Assembly (NCBI RefSeq): GCF_003226555.1
Contig: NZ_QKQS01000023.1
Span: forward strand, 1,059,263-1,123,262
Source: Rhodopseudomonas palustris
Lineage (GTDB): Bacteria > Pseudomonadota > Alphaproteobacteria > Rhizobiales > Xanthobacteraceae
DNA length: 64,000 bases
Direction: 5' to 3'
Positions 24,241 through 35,164 of this stretch are shown here, one piece after another (position 1 is the stretch's first letter; each line of letters opens with the position of its first letter). Made by a program: the position numbers and the translations under genes. A model generated the notes under the pieces. It had not been told where the DNA came from and did no database searches. It was given only the letters and a program-made list of their open reading frames with translations.

Positions 24241-25803
24241 CTACTCCATCACCGCGGCATGGTCCGCCGCCGCATCACTCTGTTTGCGCAGCGCCGCTTT
24301 GGTCGAGCCGATGATGATCGCCATCGGCACCGCGGCGGCGGTGAGGAACATCACCATCGCGTAATCGTGCGAGAACGCGATGATCTGCGCCTGGATGGTG
24401 ACGATCGCGTCCATCATCGCCTTGCCGGTGGTGGTCGACAGGTCGATCATGCCGGTGACGTTGGGCATCTGCAGCGCGTCGTTGAACGGGTTGATGTGCT
24501 CGGACAGGATCGCGTGCGCCGTCGTGGTGCCTGACGTCAATTTCGCGATCACCACCGAAATCCCGACCGAGCTGGCGACGTTGCGCACCAGCGTCAGCAT
24601 TGCGGTGCCGTCGGTGCGGAGGTGTCCGGGCAACGTCATGAACGCAACCGTCGACAGCGGCACGAACACCAGGCCGAAGCCGAACCCCTGGACGATGCTG
24701 GTGACGACCACGCTCGGCACGCTGGTCTGGTCGGTCCATGCGGTCATCACGTAGAGCGACGCGCAGGTCAGGGACAGGCCGGTCGCGATCAACGTTCGCG
24801 CCTCGATGTGGCGCATGATCCGGCCGACGATCATCATCGCCACGAAGGTGCCGCAGCCGCGCGAGGCGAGCAGCAGGCCGGCGGTCATGATCGGATAGCC
24901 TTCGACGTTCTGCAAAAACGGCGACGACAGCGCCATGGTCGAGAACAGCACCAGCCCCATCACCGTCATGAACACCACACCGCCGATGAAGTTGCGATCC
25001 TTGAAGATCGCGAACTGGATGAACGGCCGCGTGGTGGTGAAGGAGTGGGCGAAGAAGTAGTAGAATCCGACCACCGAGACGATCGACTCGATGACGATCT
25101 CGGACGAATTGAACCAGTCGAGCTGTTCGCCGCGGTCGAGCGCGAGCTGCATCGCGCCGATACCAACCGCGAGCGCTGCGAAGCCGAACCAGTCGAACTT
25201 GAGCTCCTGGTTCGTGTCGGTCTCTTCCATGAACATCGCCAGGCCGAGCACGGTGATGGCGCCGAACGGCAAATTGACGAAGAACACCCAGTGCCAGGAG
25301 TAGGTTTCGGTCAGCCAGGCGCCGAGCGACGGGCCCATGATCGGTCCCATCATCACGCCCATGCCCCAGATCGACATCGCCTTGGCGCGCTCGTGCAGCG
25401 CGTAGCTGTCGAGCATCACCGCCTGCGACAGCGGCACCAGCGCGGCGCCGAACACGCCCTGCAGCAGTCGGAACGCCACCATTTGGGTGATGTCCTGGGC
25501 GAGGCCGCACATCACCGAGGCGACGGTGAAGCCGGCCGCGCAGATGATGAAGATGCGCTTGCGCCCGAATCGGTTGGCGATCCAGCCGACCGGCGCCGTC
25601 ATGATCGCGGCGGCCACGATATAGGACGTCAGCACCCAGTTGATCTGGTCCTGCGACGCCGACAGCGAGCCCTGCATATAGGGCAGCGCGACGTTGGCGA
25701 TCGTGGTGTCGAGCGCCTGCATGATCGTCGCGGTCATGGCGCAGATCGTCACCATGTTCCGGCGAAAGCCGGGGACCGCGTGGGATTGTGCGGCGCCCGC
25801 CAT
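24241..25803 (-). CDS. emrB: DHA2-family MFS multidrug exporter (EmrB-like)
   Basis: A 520-residue membrane protein with about 14 hydrophobic segments. DHA2 marks include LDTTIANVALPYMQGSLS in TM1, WIANRFGRKRIFI (motif A), and GVFGAALVPLSQAVMLDSY with GMGVMMGPIMGPSLGAWLTE (motif C region). It would exchange drugs for protons and couple to the HlyD-type adaptor encoded 3 bp upstream and an outer-membrane channel. It is the last gene of the marR-emrA-emrB operon. The substrate is unknown. Confidence 0.92.
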   Translation of the reverse strand: MAGAAQSHAVPGFRRNMVTICAMTATIMQALDTTIANVALPYMQGSLSASQDQINWVLTSYIVAAAIMTAPVGWIANRFGRKRIFIICAAGFTVASVMCGLAQDITQMVAFRLLQGVFGAALVPLSQAVMLDSYALHERAKAMSIWGMGVMMGPIMGPSLGAWLTETYSWHWVFFVNLPFGAITVLGLAMFMEETDTNQELKFDWFGFAALAVGIGAMQLALDRGEQLDWFNSSEIVIESIVSVVGFYYFFAHSFTTTRPFIQFAIFKDRNFIGGVVFMTVMGLVLFSTMALSSPFLQNVEGYPIMTAGLLLASRGCGTFVAMMIVGRIMRHIEARTLIATGLSLTCASLYVMTAWTDQTSVPSVVVTSIVQGFGFGLVFVPLSTVAFMTLPGHLRTDGTAMLTLVRNVASSVGISVVIAKLTSGTTTAHAILSEHINPFNDALQMPNVTGMIDLSTTTGKAMMDAIVTIQAQIIAFSHDYAMVMFLTAAAVPMAIIIGSTKAALRKQSDAAADHAAVME

Positions 25804-25806
25804 GGC

Positions 25807-26976
25807 TCAGTTCCGCTCCGGCTGCGCCGCCTTGGCGGGGCCGAAGCCGAGCAGGCCTGCCAGCGAACGCCGGTGGTTGGTGTCGATCGACACGGTCACG
25901 CTCATGCCCGCCTTCAACCGGCGCACCATCGCGTCGGTGTTGTCGAACGCGATCCGCAACGGCACGCGCTGCACCACCTTGACGAAGTTGCCGGTGGCGT
26001 TCTGCGGCGGCAGCACCGCGAATTGCGCACCGGTGCCCGGCGACAGCGACGTCACCCGGCCCTTGAACGGGTGATCCGGGAAGGCGTCGACGTCGAGTGT
26101 CACGGTCTGCCCGACCGCCACATAGGTGAAGTCGCTCTCCTTCGGATTGGCGTCGACCCAGGGCTGCGAGGTGTCGATGACGCTGAACACCGGCGTGCCG
26201 GCGGCGACGAAACGGCCGAGCTGAATGTTGTCAACCTGGGTGGCGGTGCCGCGCATCGGCGCCCGCACCGTCGCCAGATGGAGGTTGCGTTCGGCATCCT
26301 CGAGCGCCGCCTTGGCTTGGGCATAGGCCGGGAATTTAGCCAGCGGCAGGTCGGGGTCGCCGAGTAACTGATTGAGTGCGGTGGACTGCTGCTGCTTGAC
26401 GAGCTGCAACTGCGCCTGCGCGGTCACCAGCGCGGCGGTGGAGTTGTCGAGGTCGAGCTGTGAGCCGGCGCGGCTCTGCACCAGCGAGGTCTTGCGTTCG
26501 ACGTCGCGCTGCTTCAGCGCGATGCCGGCATCCACCAGATCGACGGTCTTGCCGTACAGTTTGACGTTGGCGACAAGGTTGTCGTGGCTGGTCTTGGCGT
26601 CCGCCAGCTTGGCCTGGGCCTGTGCCACAGCGAGGCGGAACGGCACCGGATCGATCTGGAACAGCTCGTCGCCGGGCTCGACATGCTGGCCTTCCTTGAC
26701 CGTGACCTCGACGATCTTGCCTGCGACGTCGGGCGTGATCAGCACCTTTTGGGCGCCCACATAGGCGTCGTCGGTGGTCACGTAGCGACCGCCTTCGAGA
26801 TAGAAGGTGATCCCGCCGATCAGCGCCAGCAGCGGCAGCACGATCAGCAGCAGCGGCCGCCGGTAGCGGCGCAGCGTGCCGCCGATACCGCGGCGCGGCC
26901 CAGGGCCGACGGCGACGGACGGATCGGTCGAGGGTTCCTTCTGCTCGGTCGGAAATTTCAGAGCCGGTTCAGCCAT
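25807..26976 (-). CDS. emrA: HlyD/EmrA-type membrane fusion protein
   Basis: A 389-residue adaptor starting at MAEPALKFPTEQ, eight bases inside the end of the marR gene. One N-terminal membrane helix (about residues 35-58; LLLIVLPLLALIGGITFYLEG) is followed by the first lipoyl half (TDDAYVGAQKVLITPDVAGKI), a coiled-coil hairpin of about 100 residues rich in Ala/Gln, the second lipoyl half (APMRGTATQVDNIQLGRF) and a beta-barrel. It bridges EmrB and an outer-membrane factor. Close packing with marR and emrB shows one operon. Confidence 0.92.
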   Translation of the reverse strand: MAEPALKFPTEQKEPSTDPSVAVGPGPRRGIGGTLRRYRRPLLLIVLPLLALIGGITFYLEGGRYVTTDDAYVGAQKVLITPDVAGKIVEVTVKEGQHVEPGDELFQIDPVPFRLAVAQAQAKLADAKTSHDNLVANVKLYGKTVDLVDAGIALKQRDVERKTSLVQSRAGSQLDLDNSTAALVTAQAQLQLVKQQQSTALNQLLGDPDLPLAKFPAYAQAKAALEDAERNLHLATVRAPMRGTATQVDNIQLGRFVAAGTPVFSVIDTSQPWVDANPKESDFTYVAVGQTVTLDVDAFPDHPFKGRVTSLSPGTGAQFAVLPPQNATGNFVKVVQRVPLRIAFDNTDAMVRRLKAGMSVTVSIDTNHRRSLAGLLGFGPAKAAQPERN

Positions 26977-27454
26977 AGCGCACTTCCCGTCGTTTCTCTT
27001 CGCGGTGGCAGGGGTGTTGGAGGGCGCCACGCAAATTCTCTTTGATGATCTGCATCTGCTGCAGCAGGCGCTGCGCGTCGTCCGGCGTGAGGCCGGCGAG
27101 CGCGGTCGCGGTCAGTTCGGCGCGGAGATCGGCCAGCTTGCCGAGCAGCGGCCGGGCCGCTTCACGCAAGTACAGCCGCTTGCAGCGTCGGTCGGTGTCG
27201 TCGTGGCGACGTTCGAGCCAGCCGTGATCGCACAGCTTGTCGATCAGCCGGGTCAGGGTGATCGGCTGCAGTTCCATCTGTTCGGCGAGTTCGGACTGCT
27301 TCAGCCCCTCGGCGCGCTCCACCTTGGCCAGCACGGCCCATTGGGCGCGCGTGATGCCGTGCCGTGACGCCTGCCTGTCCGCGTAAGCGCGGAGCAACCG
27401 CTGCACCTCGGCAAACGCGAAAATGAAGCTTTGGTCCCCCGGACCATTGGACAT
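26969..27454 (-). CDS. MarR family regulator of the emrAB operon
   Basis: A 161-residue winged-helix protein. It has the MarR pattern: GITRAQWAVLAKVERAEG, LKQSELAEQMELQPITLTRLIDKL (recognition helix) and the wing GWLERRHDDTDRRCKRLYL with the conserved DxRxK-type turn. It is the first gene of the operon and overlaps emrA by 8 bp. A perfect 16-bp palindrome lies 28 bp upstream of its start. It is probably a ligand-relieved autorepressor of the pump. Confidence 0.92.
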   Translation of the reverse strand: MSNGPGDQSFIFAFAEVQRLLRAYADRQASRHGITRAQWAVLAKVERAEGLKQSELAEQMELQPITLTRLIDKLCDHGWLERRHDDTDRRCKRLYLREAARPLLGKLADLRAELTATALAGLTPDDAQRLLQQMQIIKENLRGALQHPCHREEKRREVRYG

Positions 27455-27479
27455 TGGACGCTCTCCCTAAGCAACAGAT

Positions 27480-27500
27480 AAAATAAGCTAGCTTATTATT
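27480..27500. promoter_or_regulatory. Palindromic MarR operator
   Basis: AATAAGCTAGCTTATT at 27482-27497 is a perfect 16-bp palindrome in an otherwise GC-rich region, 28 bp upstream of the marR start. Its length and A/T-rich ends suit a MarR dimer. An extra half-like CAAGCT follows at 27504-27509. Binding by the adjacent MarR is inferred. Confidence 0.7.
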
Positions 27501-27649
27501 TCACAAGCTACAGGAATCGCATATGTCCGATCCCGTTGCGCATGCCTCGCAACTGCCAGCGGCCCGCGAGACTTCGCGGATTGCACGGTGTAGGATAAAG
27601 CTGAAGACGTGAGCCGGCCGGGTTGCCGGCACGTGAGTGGTGACTTTCG

Positions 27650-28138
27650 ATGACCGCATTGAAGCCAACCTTCCCCGCGCCGGGGCACGATCATGAGCGT
27701 TGCTCGGCCGAGGGGTTGGAGCATGCGGAGCGAGTCTGTGCCGATCGATCGCAGAACCTGACGCCGATCCGCCGGCAAGTGCTGCGCGCGCTGCTGTCGA
27801 GCCACCGGCCGCTCGGCGCCTATGAGGTGATCGACGAACTCGCCCGGGTGATGCCGCGGCCGGCACCGATTACGGTTTATCGGGCGCTGGATTTTCTGAT
27901 GCAGAACGGCCTGGTGCACCGGATCGAGAGCCGCAACGCCTTCCTCGCCTGCGGCCATGACCACGCCGACACCGCGACGGTCGCATTCCTGATCTGCGAA
28001 TGCTGCGGTTCGGTCGGCGAGATTCCGGCTTCCGAAGTGACGCAGCGCCTCAACGAAGCAGCGCGCCAGACCGGCTTCACGCCGAAGATGTCGGTGGTCG
28101 AGATCACTGGCGTGTGCGGCCATTGCCAAGCCGCCTGA
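27650..28138 (+). CDS. zur: Fur family regulator, Zur-like
   Basis: A 162-residue protein. It has the Fur-family DNA-binding core (LTPIRRQVLRALLSSHRPLGAYEVID, PAPITVYRALDFLMQNGLVHRIES) and a C-terminal dimerisation domain. The structural zinc site is C-x2-C twice (CECCGS and CGHC). HDHADT supplies sensor ligands, and an extra His/Cys set lies near the N-terminus (GHDHERC). NAFLACGHDHADTATVAFLIC resembles Zur more than Fur. It probably represses zinc uptake when zinc is plentiful. No znu genes are in the window. Confidence 0.8.
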   Translation: MTALKPTFPAPGHDHERCSAEGLEHAERVCADRSQNLTPIRRQVLRALLSSHRPLGAYEVIDELARVMPRPAPITVYRALDFLMQNGLVHRIESRNAFLACGHDHADTATVAFLICECCGSVGEIPASEVTQRLNEAARQTGFTPKMSVVEITGVCGHCQAA

Positions 28139-28302
28139 CGCGGTTTACGCCTTGATCCATGGGAGGAGCGTGGCGCGCCAGCGCCCGCCACAACACGGCG
28201 AAAAGCCGGAGGCACCATGTCGATCAAGACGTCCCGCCGGACGACGGCGATCCCCTCGAACCTGATCACTCAGTCCGCGCGACCGCTGCGGTGAGCGGCA
28301 CC

Positions 28303-30535
<2,233 letters not shown>

Positions 30536-30557
30536 GTCCCGGCTGCGGCACGCGCGC

Positions 30558-30851
30558 TCATTCGGACCGCGTGGGATCGCGTCTTGCGGTGTGGCGGATG
30601 CTGAGGATGACGACTTCATCCTTGGCTTCGTCAACCTTGTGAAAGATCACGAACGGATAGCGGACCACAGACAGCGCACGGACGGTCGTCAGATCGGTCT
30701 TGTGGCCGGCCAGAGGAAACTCTTCCAGCAGGCGCGTTCGCTCCCAAATCAGGTCCGCAACCGCTTGGGCGGCGGATGCGTTGCGATCAGCAATGAACGA
30801 TAAGATCTCGTCGAGTTCGTGGACCGCGTTGTCGGACCAGCGAACCTTCAT
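30558..30851 (-). CDS. ParE/RelE-superfamily toxin
   Basis: A 97-residue protein with the ParE-type outline: MKVRWSDNAVHELDEILSFI, a middle helix ending RLLEEFPLAGHKT, then RALSVVRYPFVIFHKV and a final strand VVILSIRHTARRDP. Its ATG overlaps the stop of the upstream 76-residue gene by four bases, the usual antitoxin-first order. ParE toxins inhibit gyrase and RelE toxins cut mRNA; the ILSIRHTARRDP end favours ParE. Activity cannot be judged from sequence. Confidence 0.85.
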   Translation of the reverse strand: MKVRWSDNAVHELDEILSFIADRNASAAQAVADLIWERTRLLEEFPLAGHKTDLTTVRALSVVRYPFVIFHKVDEAKDEVVILSIRHTARRDPTRSE

Positions 30852-31078
30852 GCCCGAAAGCGATTGAACAGCGCGGCCACAGTTTGATCACTGGCAAGCC
30901 GACTCTCTTGAAGGTCCGCTAGGCCGCGTTCGACGGCAATACGGTCATCTTCGCTCAGCCGGTAAACGAGACCGTGGCGTGCCTCGATCTCGATAATGGA
31001 ATCCAGCAGATCCTGCTGGGCGGCCGAAGGCCACGCCGCGACCCGGTCGAGCAATAGTTCCAGCTCAGGTTTCGTCAT
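30848..31078 (-). CDS. Antitoxin of a ParE-type pair
   Basis: A 76-residue acidic protein (MTKPELELLLDRVAAWPSAAQQ). Its C-terminal half has the short antitoxin pattern LSEDDRIAVERGLADLQESRLAS, which resembles toxin-wrapping segments. No clear ribbon-helix-helix is visible at the N-terminus; the LELLLDRVAAWPS segment is helical instead. It overlaps the toxin by ATGA. Probably binds and neutralises the toxin and represses the pair. Confidence 0.78.
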   Translation of the reverse strand: MTKPELELLLDRVAAWPSAAQQDLLDSIIEIEARHGLVYRLSEDDRIAVERGLADLQESRLASDQTVAALFNRFRA

Positions 31079-31148
31079 GGGTGCAGATTAGCACGATTTC
31101 GACGATCCGGCAGGAGTTTTGCCGGGCAAGGTCCACTGGAGCGCGCCC

Positions 31149-32756
31149 TTACAACGGCCCAGGCGCCGCCTCGCGGTTAGCGAGGCTCGCTTCCTCCAGA
31201 TCCAAGTCGCGCTCGATCCGGCGCCTCGCTTCGTCGGTGATCTTGCCGGCGCGGAGCTGGGCGTGGATGAATTTGCGCTCGACCTCGATCAGCTCGCGCA
31301 CCAAGGCGATTCCGATTGCCGAGGCCTCGTGCTCCGGTGAGCCGATCGGATCGGGCAGCAGGCTGGTGCGGGTCTGGTGCCGGGCGTGCAGCAGCTTCAG
31401 CACCTCGTCGGTCAGTTCGCGATCATCCGTGATCGTCTTCAACGACGCCTGAGCTGCAGCCAGCGCCGCCCGGCGCGCTGCGATCTCGTCTTCGTGCTCG
31501 GCGATCTGTTCGCGGTGCCCGACGCGAGTGATGCCGAGCAGCTTCACGACCGCCGGCAGCGTCAGGCCGAGCCCCACCAGTGTGATCAGGATCACCCCGA
31601 ACGTGACGAACAGGATCAGGTCGCGATACGGAAAGGCTTCGCCGCTCGGCAGCGCATAGGGCAGCGCCAGCGCCGCGGCGAGCGACACCGCGCCCCGCAC
31701 GCCGGTGAAGCCGATCACGAATACCGTGCGCCACGACGGGTAGGGATCGCGCGCCCGCAAGCTGCGGCTGAGAAACCGCGGCAGATAGAACGCCGGGTAG
31801 ACCCAGACGAAGCGCGCGGCGATCACGATCGCGGCGACCAGCAGCGTCGCGGACAGGATGTCGCCGAAGGCGAATTCCTTCGACCGCTCCAGCAGCGCCC
31901 GGAGCTGGAAGCCGGTGAGCAGGAACAGCATCCCCTCGATCAGGTAGATCACCAGATCCCAGAAGAAGATGCCCTGCAGCCGCGTCGCCGCCGAGATCAA
32001 CAGCGGGCCGTTCCACGAGATGTAGAGCCCGCAGGCGACGGTGGCGATCACGCCGGAGCCGCCGTGATGCTCGGGAATCCAATAGGCGATGTAGGGCGTC
32101 AGCAGCGACAGCGTGATCTCGATCTGCGGATCTCGCACCCAATGCCGCAGTCGCAGGCTGAGCCACCCGACGGCCACGCCGAAGGCAAGTTCCCCCGCCA
32201 TGATCGCCACGAAGGTTCCCGACGCCTTGGTCAGCGAGAATGCGCCGGTCAGGATCGCCGCCACCGCGAAGCGGTACAGAATCAGCGCGGTGGCATCATT
32301 GGCGAGCCCTTCGCCTTCCAGCACCACCACGATGCGGCGCGGCAGGCCGAGTTTGCGGGCAATCGCCAGCGGCGCCACCACGTCCGGCGGCGCGACGATC
32401 GCACCGAGCAGGAAGCCGGCCGACCACGGCAGGCCGATCAGATAATGCGAGGCTGCCGCCACCGCGAATGCGGTGAAGATCACACAGCCGATCGCAAGCA
32501 ATCCGATGGCTTGCAGGTTGGCGCAGAATTCCCGCCAGCTCATCGCGACACTCGCCGAATAGATCAGCGGCGGTAGCACCAGAAGCAGGATCAGGTCCGG
32601 CGGCAGCTCGATCGCCGGCATGCCGGGAATAAAGGCCAGGGTGATCCCGGCCATCAGCAGCAAGATCGCCGGCGCAATATTGACCCGTCGGGCCAGCCAT
32701 GCGGTTCCGGCCAAAACCGCAAGCAGCGTGAGAAAGATCTGGAACTTGGCTTCCAC
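31149..32756 (-). CDS. CPA1-family Na+/H+ antiporter
   Basis: A 535-residue protein with about 12 membrane helices (residues 1 to ~420) and a charged cytoplasmic tail of about 115 residues. Marker segments are GAIVAPPDVVAPLAIARKLGLP (the TM5 region with the ion-site aspartate), ALILYRFAVA and FTGVRGAVSLAAALALP. It would exchange Na+ or K+ for H+ across the inner membrane for pH and salt homeostasis. Single gene, convergent with nothing close. Confidence 0.9.
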   Translation of the reverse strand: MEAKFQIFLTLLAVLAGTAWLARRVNIAPAILLLMAGITLAFIPGMPAIELPPDLILLLVLPPLIYSASVAMSWREFCANLQAIGLLAIGCVIFTAFAVAAASHYLIGLPWSAGFLLGAIVAPPDVVAPLAIARKLGLPRRIVVVLEGEGLANDATALILYRFAVAAILTGAFSLTKASGTFVAIMAGELAFGVAVGWLSLRLRHWVRDPQIEITLSLLTPYIAYWIPEHHGGSGVIATVACGLYISWNGPLLISAATRLQGIFFWDLVIYLIEGMLFLLTGFQLRALLERSKEFAFGDILSATLLVAAIVIAARFVWVYPAFYLPRFLSRSLRARDPYPSWRTVFVIGFTGVRGAVSLAAALALPYALPSGEAFPYRDLILFVTFGVILITLVGLGLTLPAVVKLLGITRVGHREQIAEHEDEIAARRAALAAAQASLKTITDDRELTDEVLKLLHARHQTRTSLLPDPIGSPEHEASAIGIALVRELIEVERKFIHAQLRAGKITDEARRRIERDLDLEEASLANREAAPGPL

Positions 32757-32983
32757 GTCGCCACGCTGAATTCATGTTGGCTTGCCGGCAAGTGCTTGCA
32801 TCGCTCGGAAGGTCTGTTCGGTCAAGCGGTGTCCGAATAAGCGCGGGGTCGTTGCCTTGGTAGAAATACGTGCGACTTTCGTCTCAAACCCGGGCCGATC
32901 GACTAACTCGCGATTCACCGTCGCCGGAACGGTCTGATGGTAGTTATGTATTTGGAAATATTCCCCGCGTTTTGTTCAGGGTT

Positions 32984-34693
32984 ATGGGGGTAGTCTCAGT
33001 CATCAGAACGGCTGATTTGCTGGAGCCACAGGCGAGCGGGAGCGCTCCGGGTGGTGCGGCTGATCATGACCCGTCGAACCGCGTTGCTCAGCTGACGCTG
33101 GCGGCGTTCATGGCGATCGACATCGGGCTGGCGTTGATCTCGCCGGACGGCGAGATCGTGATGACCAATCCGACGTTCGATCTCGCCTTTGGTGCGATCC
33201 CGCCCAAGCAGCTGCTGTCGCGGTTAGGCTTCGACGATTGCAGCACGTCCGGCAAGGTCTCGCGCCCGGTCATTTTCCCGGACGACCGGATCTATTGGGT
33301 CGACATCACCGAATTCCCCGAGGGGCGGCTGATCAGCGCCGCCGACATCAGCGAGCGGATGCGCCAGGGCATCGTCGGTGCCGAGCTGGCGCGCACCGAC
33401 CGGCTGACCCAATTGGCGAACCGCCTGGTGTTTCACGAGCGGCTCGCCGATCTGCTGACGCAGTCGGCCGAAATCCGCCGCGACGCCGCGGTGCTGACGA
33501 TCGACCTCGATCGCTTCAAGGCGATCAACGACACGCTCGGGCGCGCCATCGGTGATGCGCTGCTGTGCTTGGTGGCCAAGCGCATCAGTTCGGCGCTGAC
33601 GCCGAGCGACGTGTTGGCCCGGCTCGACGCCGACGAGTTCGGCGTGATTCAGGCCGGGCGCGATCAGCCGGAAGCCGCCGTGACTCTGGCCAAGCGACTG
33701 GTCGATCTGCTCGGCCGGCCGTATCTGCTCGAAGGCCAGCTCATCAATGTCAGCGCCTTCGTCGGCATTGCGTTGCTCGACGACACCGAGATCGACGTCG
33801 ATGGCGTGCTGAAGAACGCCGATCTGGCGCTGCATCGCGCCAAGCAGGAGCGCTACGCCGGCTATCGCGTGTTCGAATCCGCGATGGACGAAAGCATGCG
33901 GGCGCGCCGGGCGCTGGAGACCGATCTGCGCCGCGCGCTGGCGCTGCGCGAGTTCTCGCTGGTGTATCAGCCGCAGGTCAATCTGCAGAGTCGCCGGGTG
34001 GCCGGCTTCGAGGCGCTGCTGCGCTGGCGGTGCCCGACGCGGGGCCCGGTGTCGCCGCTCGATTTCATTCCGATTGCCGAAGAGACCGGGATCATCAGTC
34101 CGATCGGCGAATGGGTGCTGCGCACCGCCTGCCGCGACTCTGCAAGCTGGCCGGGCGACTACACGGTGGCGGTCAACATCTCGGCGATCCAGTTCACCAA
34201 CCGGTCGCTGGTGGCGACTGTGGTGTCGGCGCTCGCCGACAGCGGACTTGATCCGAGGCGGCTGGAGCTGGAGATCACCGAAAGCGTGATGCTGGATGCC
34301 CGCGGCAACGCGCTCGCGGTGCTGCAGCAGCTGCGCGGGCTCGGCGTCCGGGTGTCGCTCGACGATTTCGGCACCGGCTATTCGTCGCTCGGCTACTTGC
34401 GCAGCTTCCCGTTCGACAAGATCAAGATCGATCAGTCGTTCGTGCGGGAGGCCTCCGACGATCGCGGCAACCGCGCGATCGTGCGCGCGATCGCTTCGCT
34501 CGGCGCCAGCCTCGGCATGGCGACGGTGGCGGAGGGGGTCGAAACCGAGGATCAATTGGCGCGGGTGGCGGCCGACGGCTGCACCGACGTCCAGGGCTAT
34601 CTGATCAGCCGGCCGATCCCGCCGGGAGAGATCGAGCACTTTCTCGCCGAGAGCCGCAACGTGATCGACGCGGCGACGGAAGTCAGCCTTTGA
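32984..34693 (+). CDS. papA: GGDEF/EAL protein; c-di-GMP phosphodiesterase PapA
   Basis: A 569-residue protein from MGVVSVIRTAD; the frame is open a further 38 codons upstream, so the start is uncertain. An N-terminal PAS-like segment (about 40-140; DIGLALISPDGEIVMTNPTF) is followed by a GGDEF-like domain (about 140-300) in which the signature reads DADEF (residues ~215-219), so cyclase activity is unlikely. The EAL domain is intact: FEALLRW near 342, VNISAIQF, LEITES, DDFGTGYSSLGYL and VAEGVET. It should degrade c-di-GMP. It is followed directly by a BLUF gene, the arrangement described for PapA-PapB of R. palustris, where blue light raises PapA activity. Confidence 0.88.
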   Translation: MGVVSVIRTADLLEPQASGSAPGGAADHDPSNRVAQLTLAAFMAIDIGLALISPDGEIVMTNPTFDLAFGAIPPKQLLSRLGFDDCSTSGKVSRPVIFPDDRIYWVDITEFPEGRLISAADISERMRQGIVGAELARTDRLTQLANRLVFHERLADLLTQSAEIRRDAAVLTIDLDRFKAINDTLGRAIGDALLCLVAKRISSALTPSDVLARLDADEFGVIQAGRDQPEAAVTLAKRLVDLLGRPYLLEGQLINVSAFVGIALLDDTEIDVDGVLKNADLALHRAKQERYAGYRVFESAMDESMRARRALETDLRRALALREFSLVYQPQVNLQSRRVAGFEALLRWRCPTRGPVSPLDFIPIAEETGIISPIGEWVLRTACRDSASWPGDYTVAVNISAIQFTNRSLVATVVSALADSGLDPRRLELEITESVMLDARGNALAVLQQLRGLGVRVSLDDFGTGYSSLGYLRSFPFDKIKIDQSFVREASDDRGNRAIVRAIASLGASLGMATVAEGVETEDQLARVAADGCTDVQGYLISRPIPPGEIEHFLAESRNVIDAATEVSL

Positions 34694-34710
34694 CCGGGGA
34701 GTATCGGCCG

Positions 34711-35154
34711 ATGCCGAGCGAGCTGTATCGCTGCGTGTATTACAGCAGAAACCTGATTGCCGGCGGCCCGGCTCGGATCGCCGAGGAAATCGAATCGATC
34801 CTCGGGGCTGCACGCCGCAACAACCCGCGGCTTTCGATCACCGGCGCCTTGCTGTTCAACCGTGGCCTGTTCGCTCAGGTGCTCGAAGGGCCGTGCCCGT
34901 CGGTGGAGTCGCTGTTCGAGAAAATCCTGCGCGACGAACGCCACGGCGACATTCAGGTGCTGGCCTTCGGCTCCGCACCAGGGCGGCTGTTCAGCAACTG
35001 GTCGATGGCGTTCCTCGGGCGCTCGCGCGAGGACGAAAATCTGTTCGGTCATATCGGCCGGCAGACCGGGTTCAGCGCCGAGCGAATCGCGGGCGATCGT
35101 CTGCTCGAGATCGTACGCAATCTCGCCTACGAAGAAGAAGCCCGCGCCGCCTAG
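34711..35154 (+). CDS. papB: BLUF-domain blue-light photoreceptor PapB
   Basis: A 147-residue protein. The ATG at 34711 is chosen because GGGGAG lies 9 bp upstream; a TTG at 34690 overlapping papA is the alternative. The flavin-site residues of BLUF domains are all visible: Y10 with S12 (CVYYSRN), N38 (six before T44 in PRLSITGALLF), Q56 (FAQVLEG), and W97 with M99 (NWSMAF). About 45 C-terminal residues follow the core as capping helices. In R. palustris, PapB binds PapA and light-excited PapB stimulates its phosphodiesterase, which affects biofilm. The stop-start gap from papA is 17 bp. Confidence 0.93.
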   Translation: MPSELYRCVYYSRNLIAGGPARIAEEIESILGAARRNNPRLSITGALLFNRGLFAQVLEGPCPSVESLFEKILRDERHGDIQVLAFGSAPGRLFSNWSMAFLGRSREDENLFGHIGRQTGFSAERIAGDRLLEIVRNLAYEEEARAA

Positions 35155-35164
35155 ATGTGGAGCC

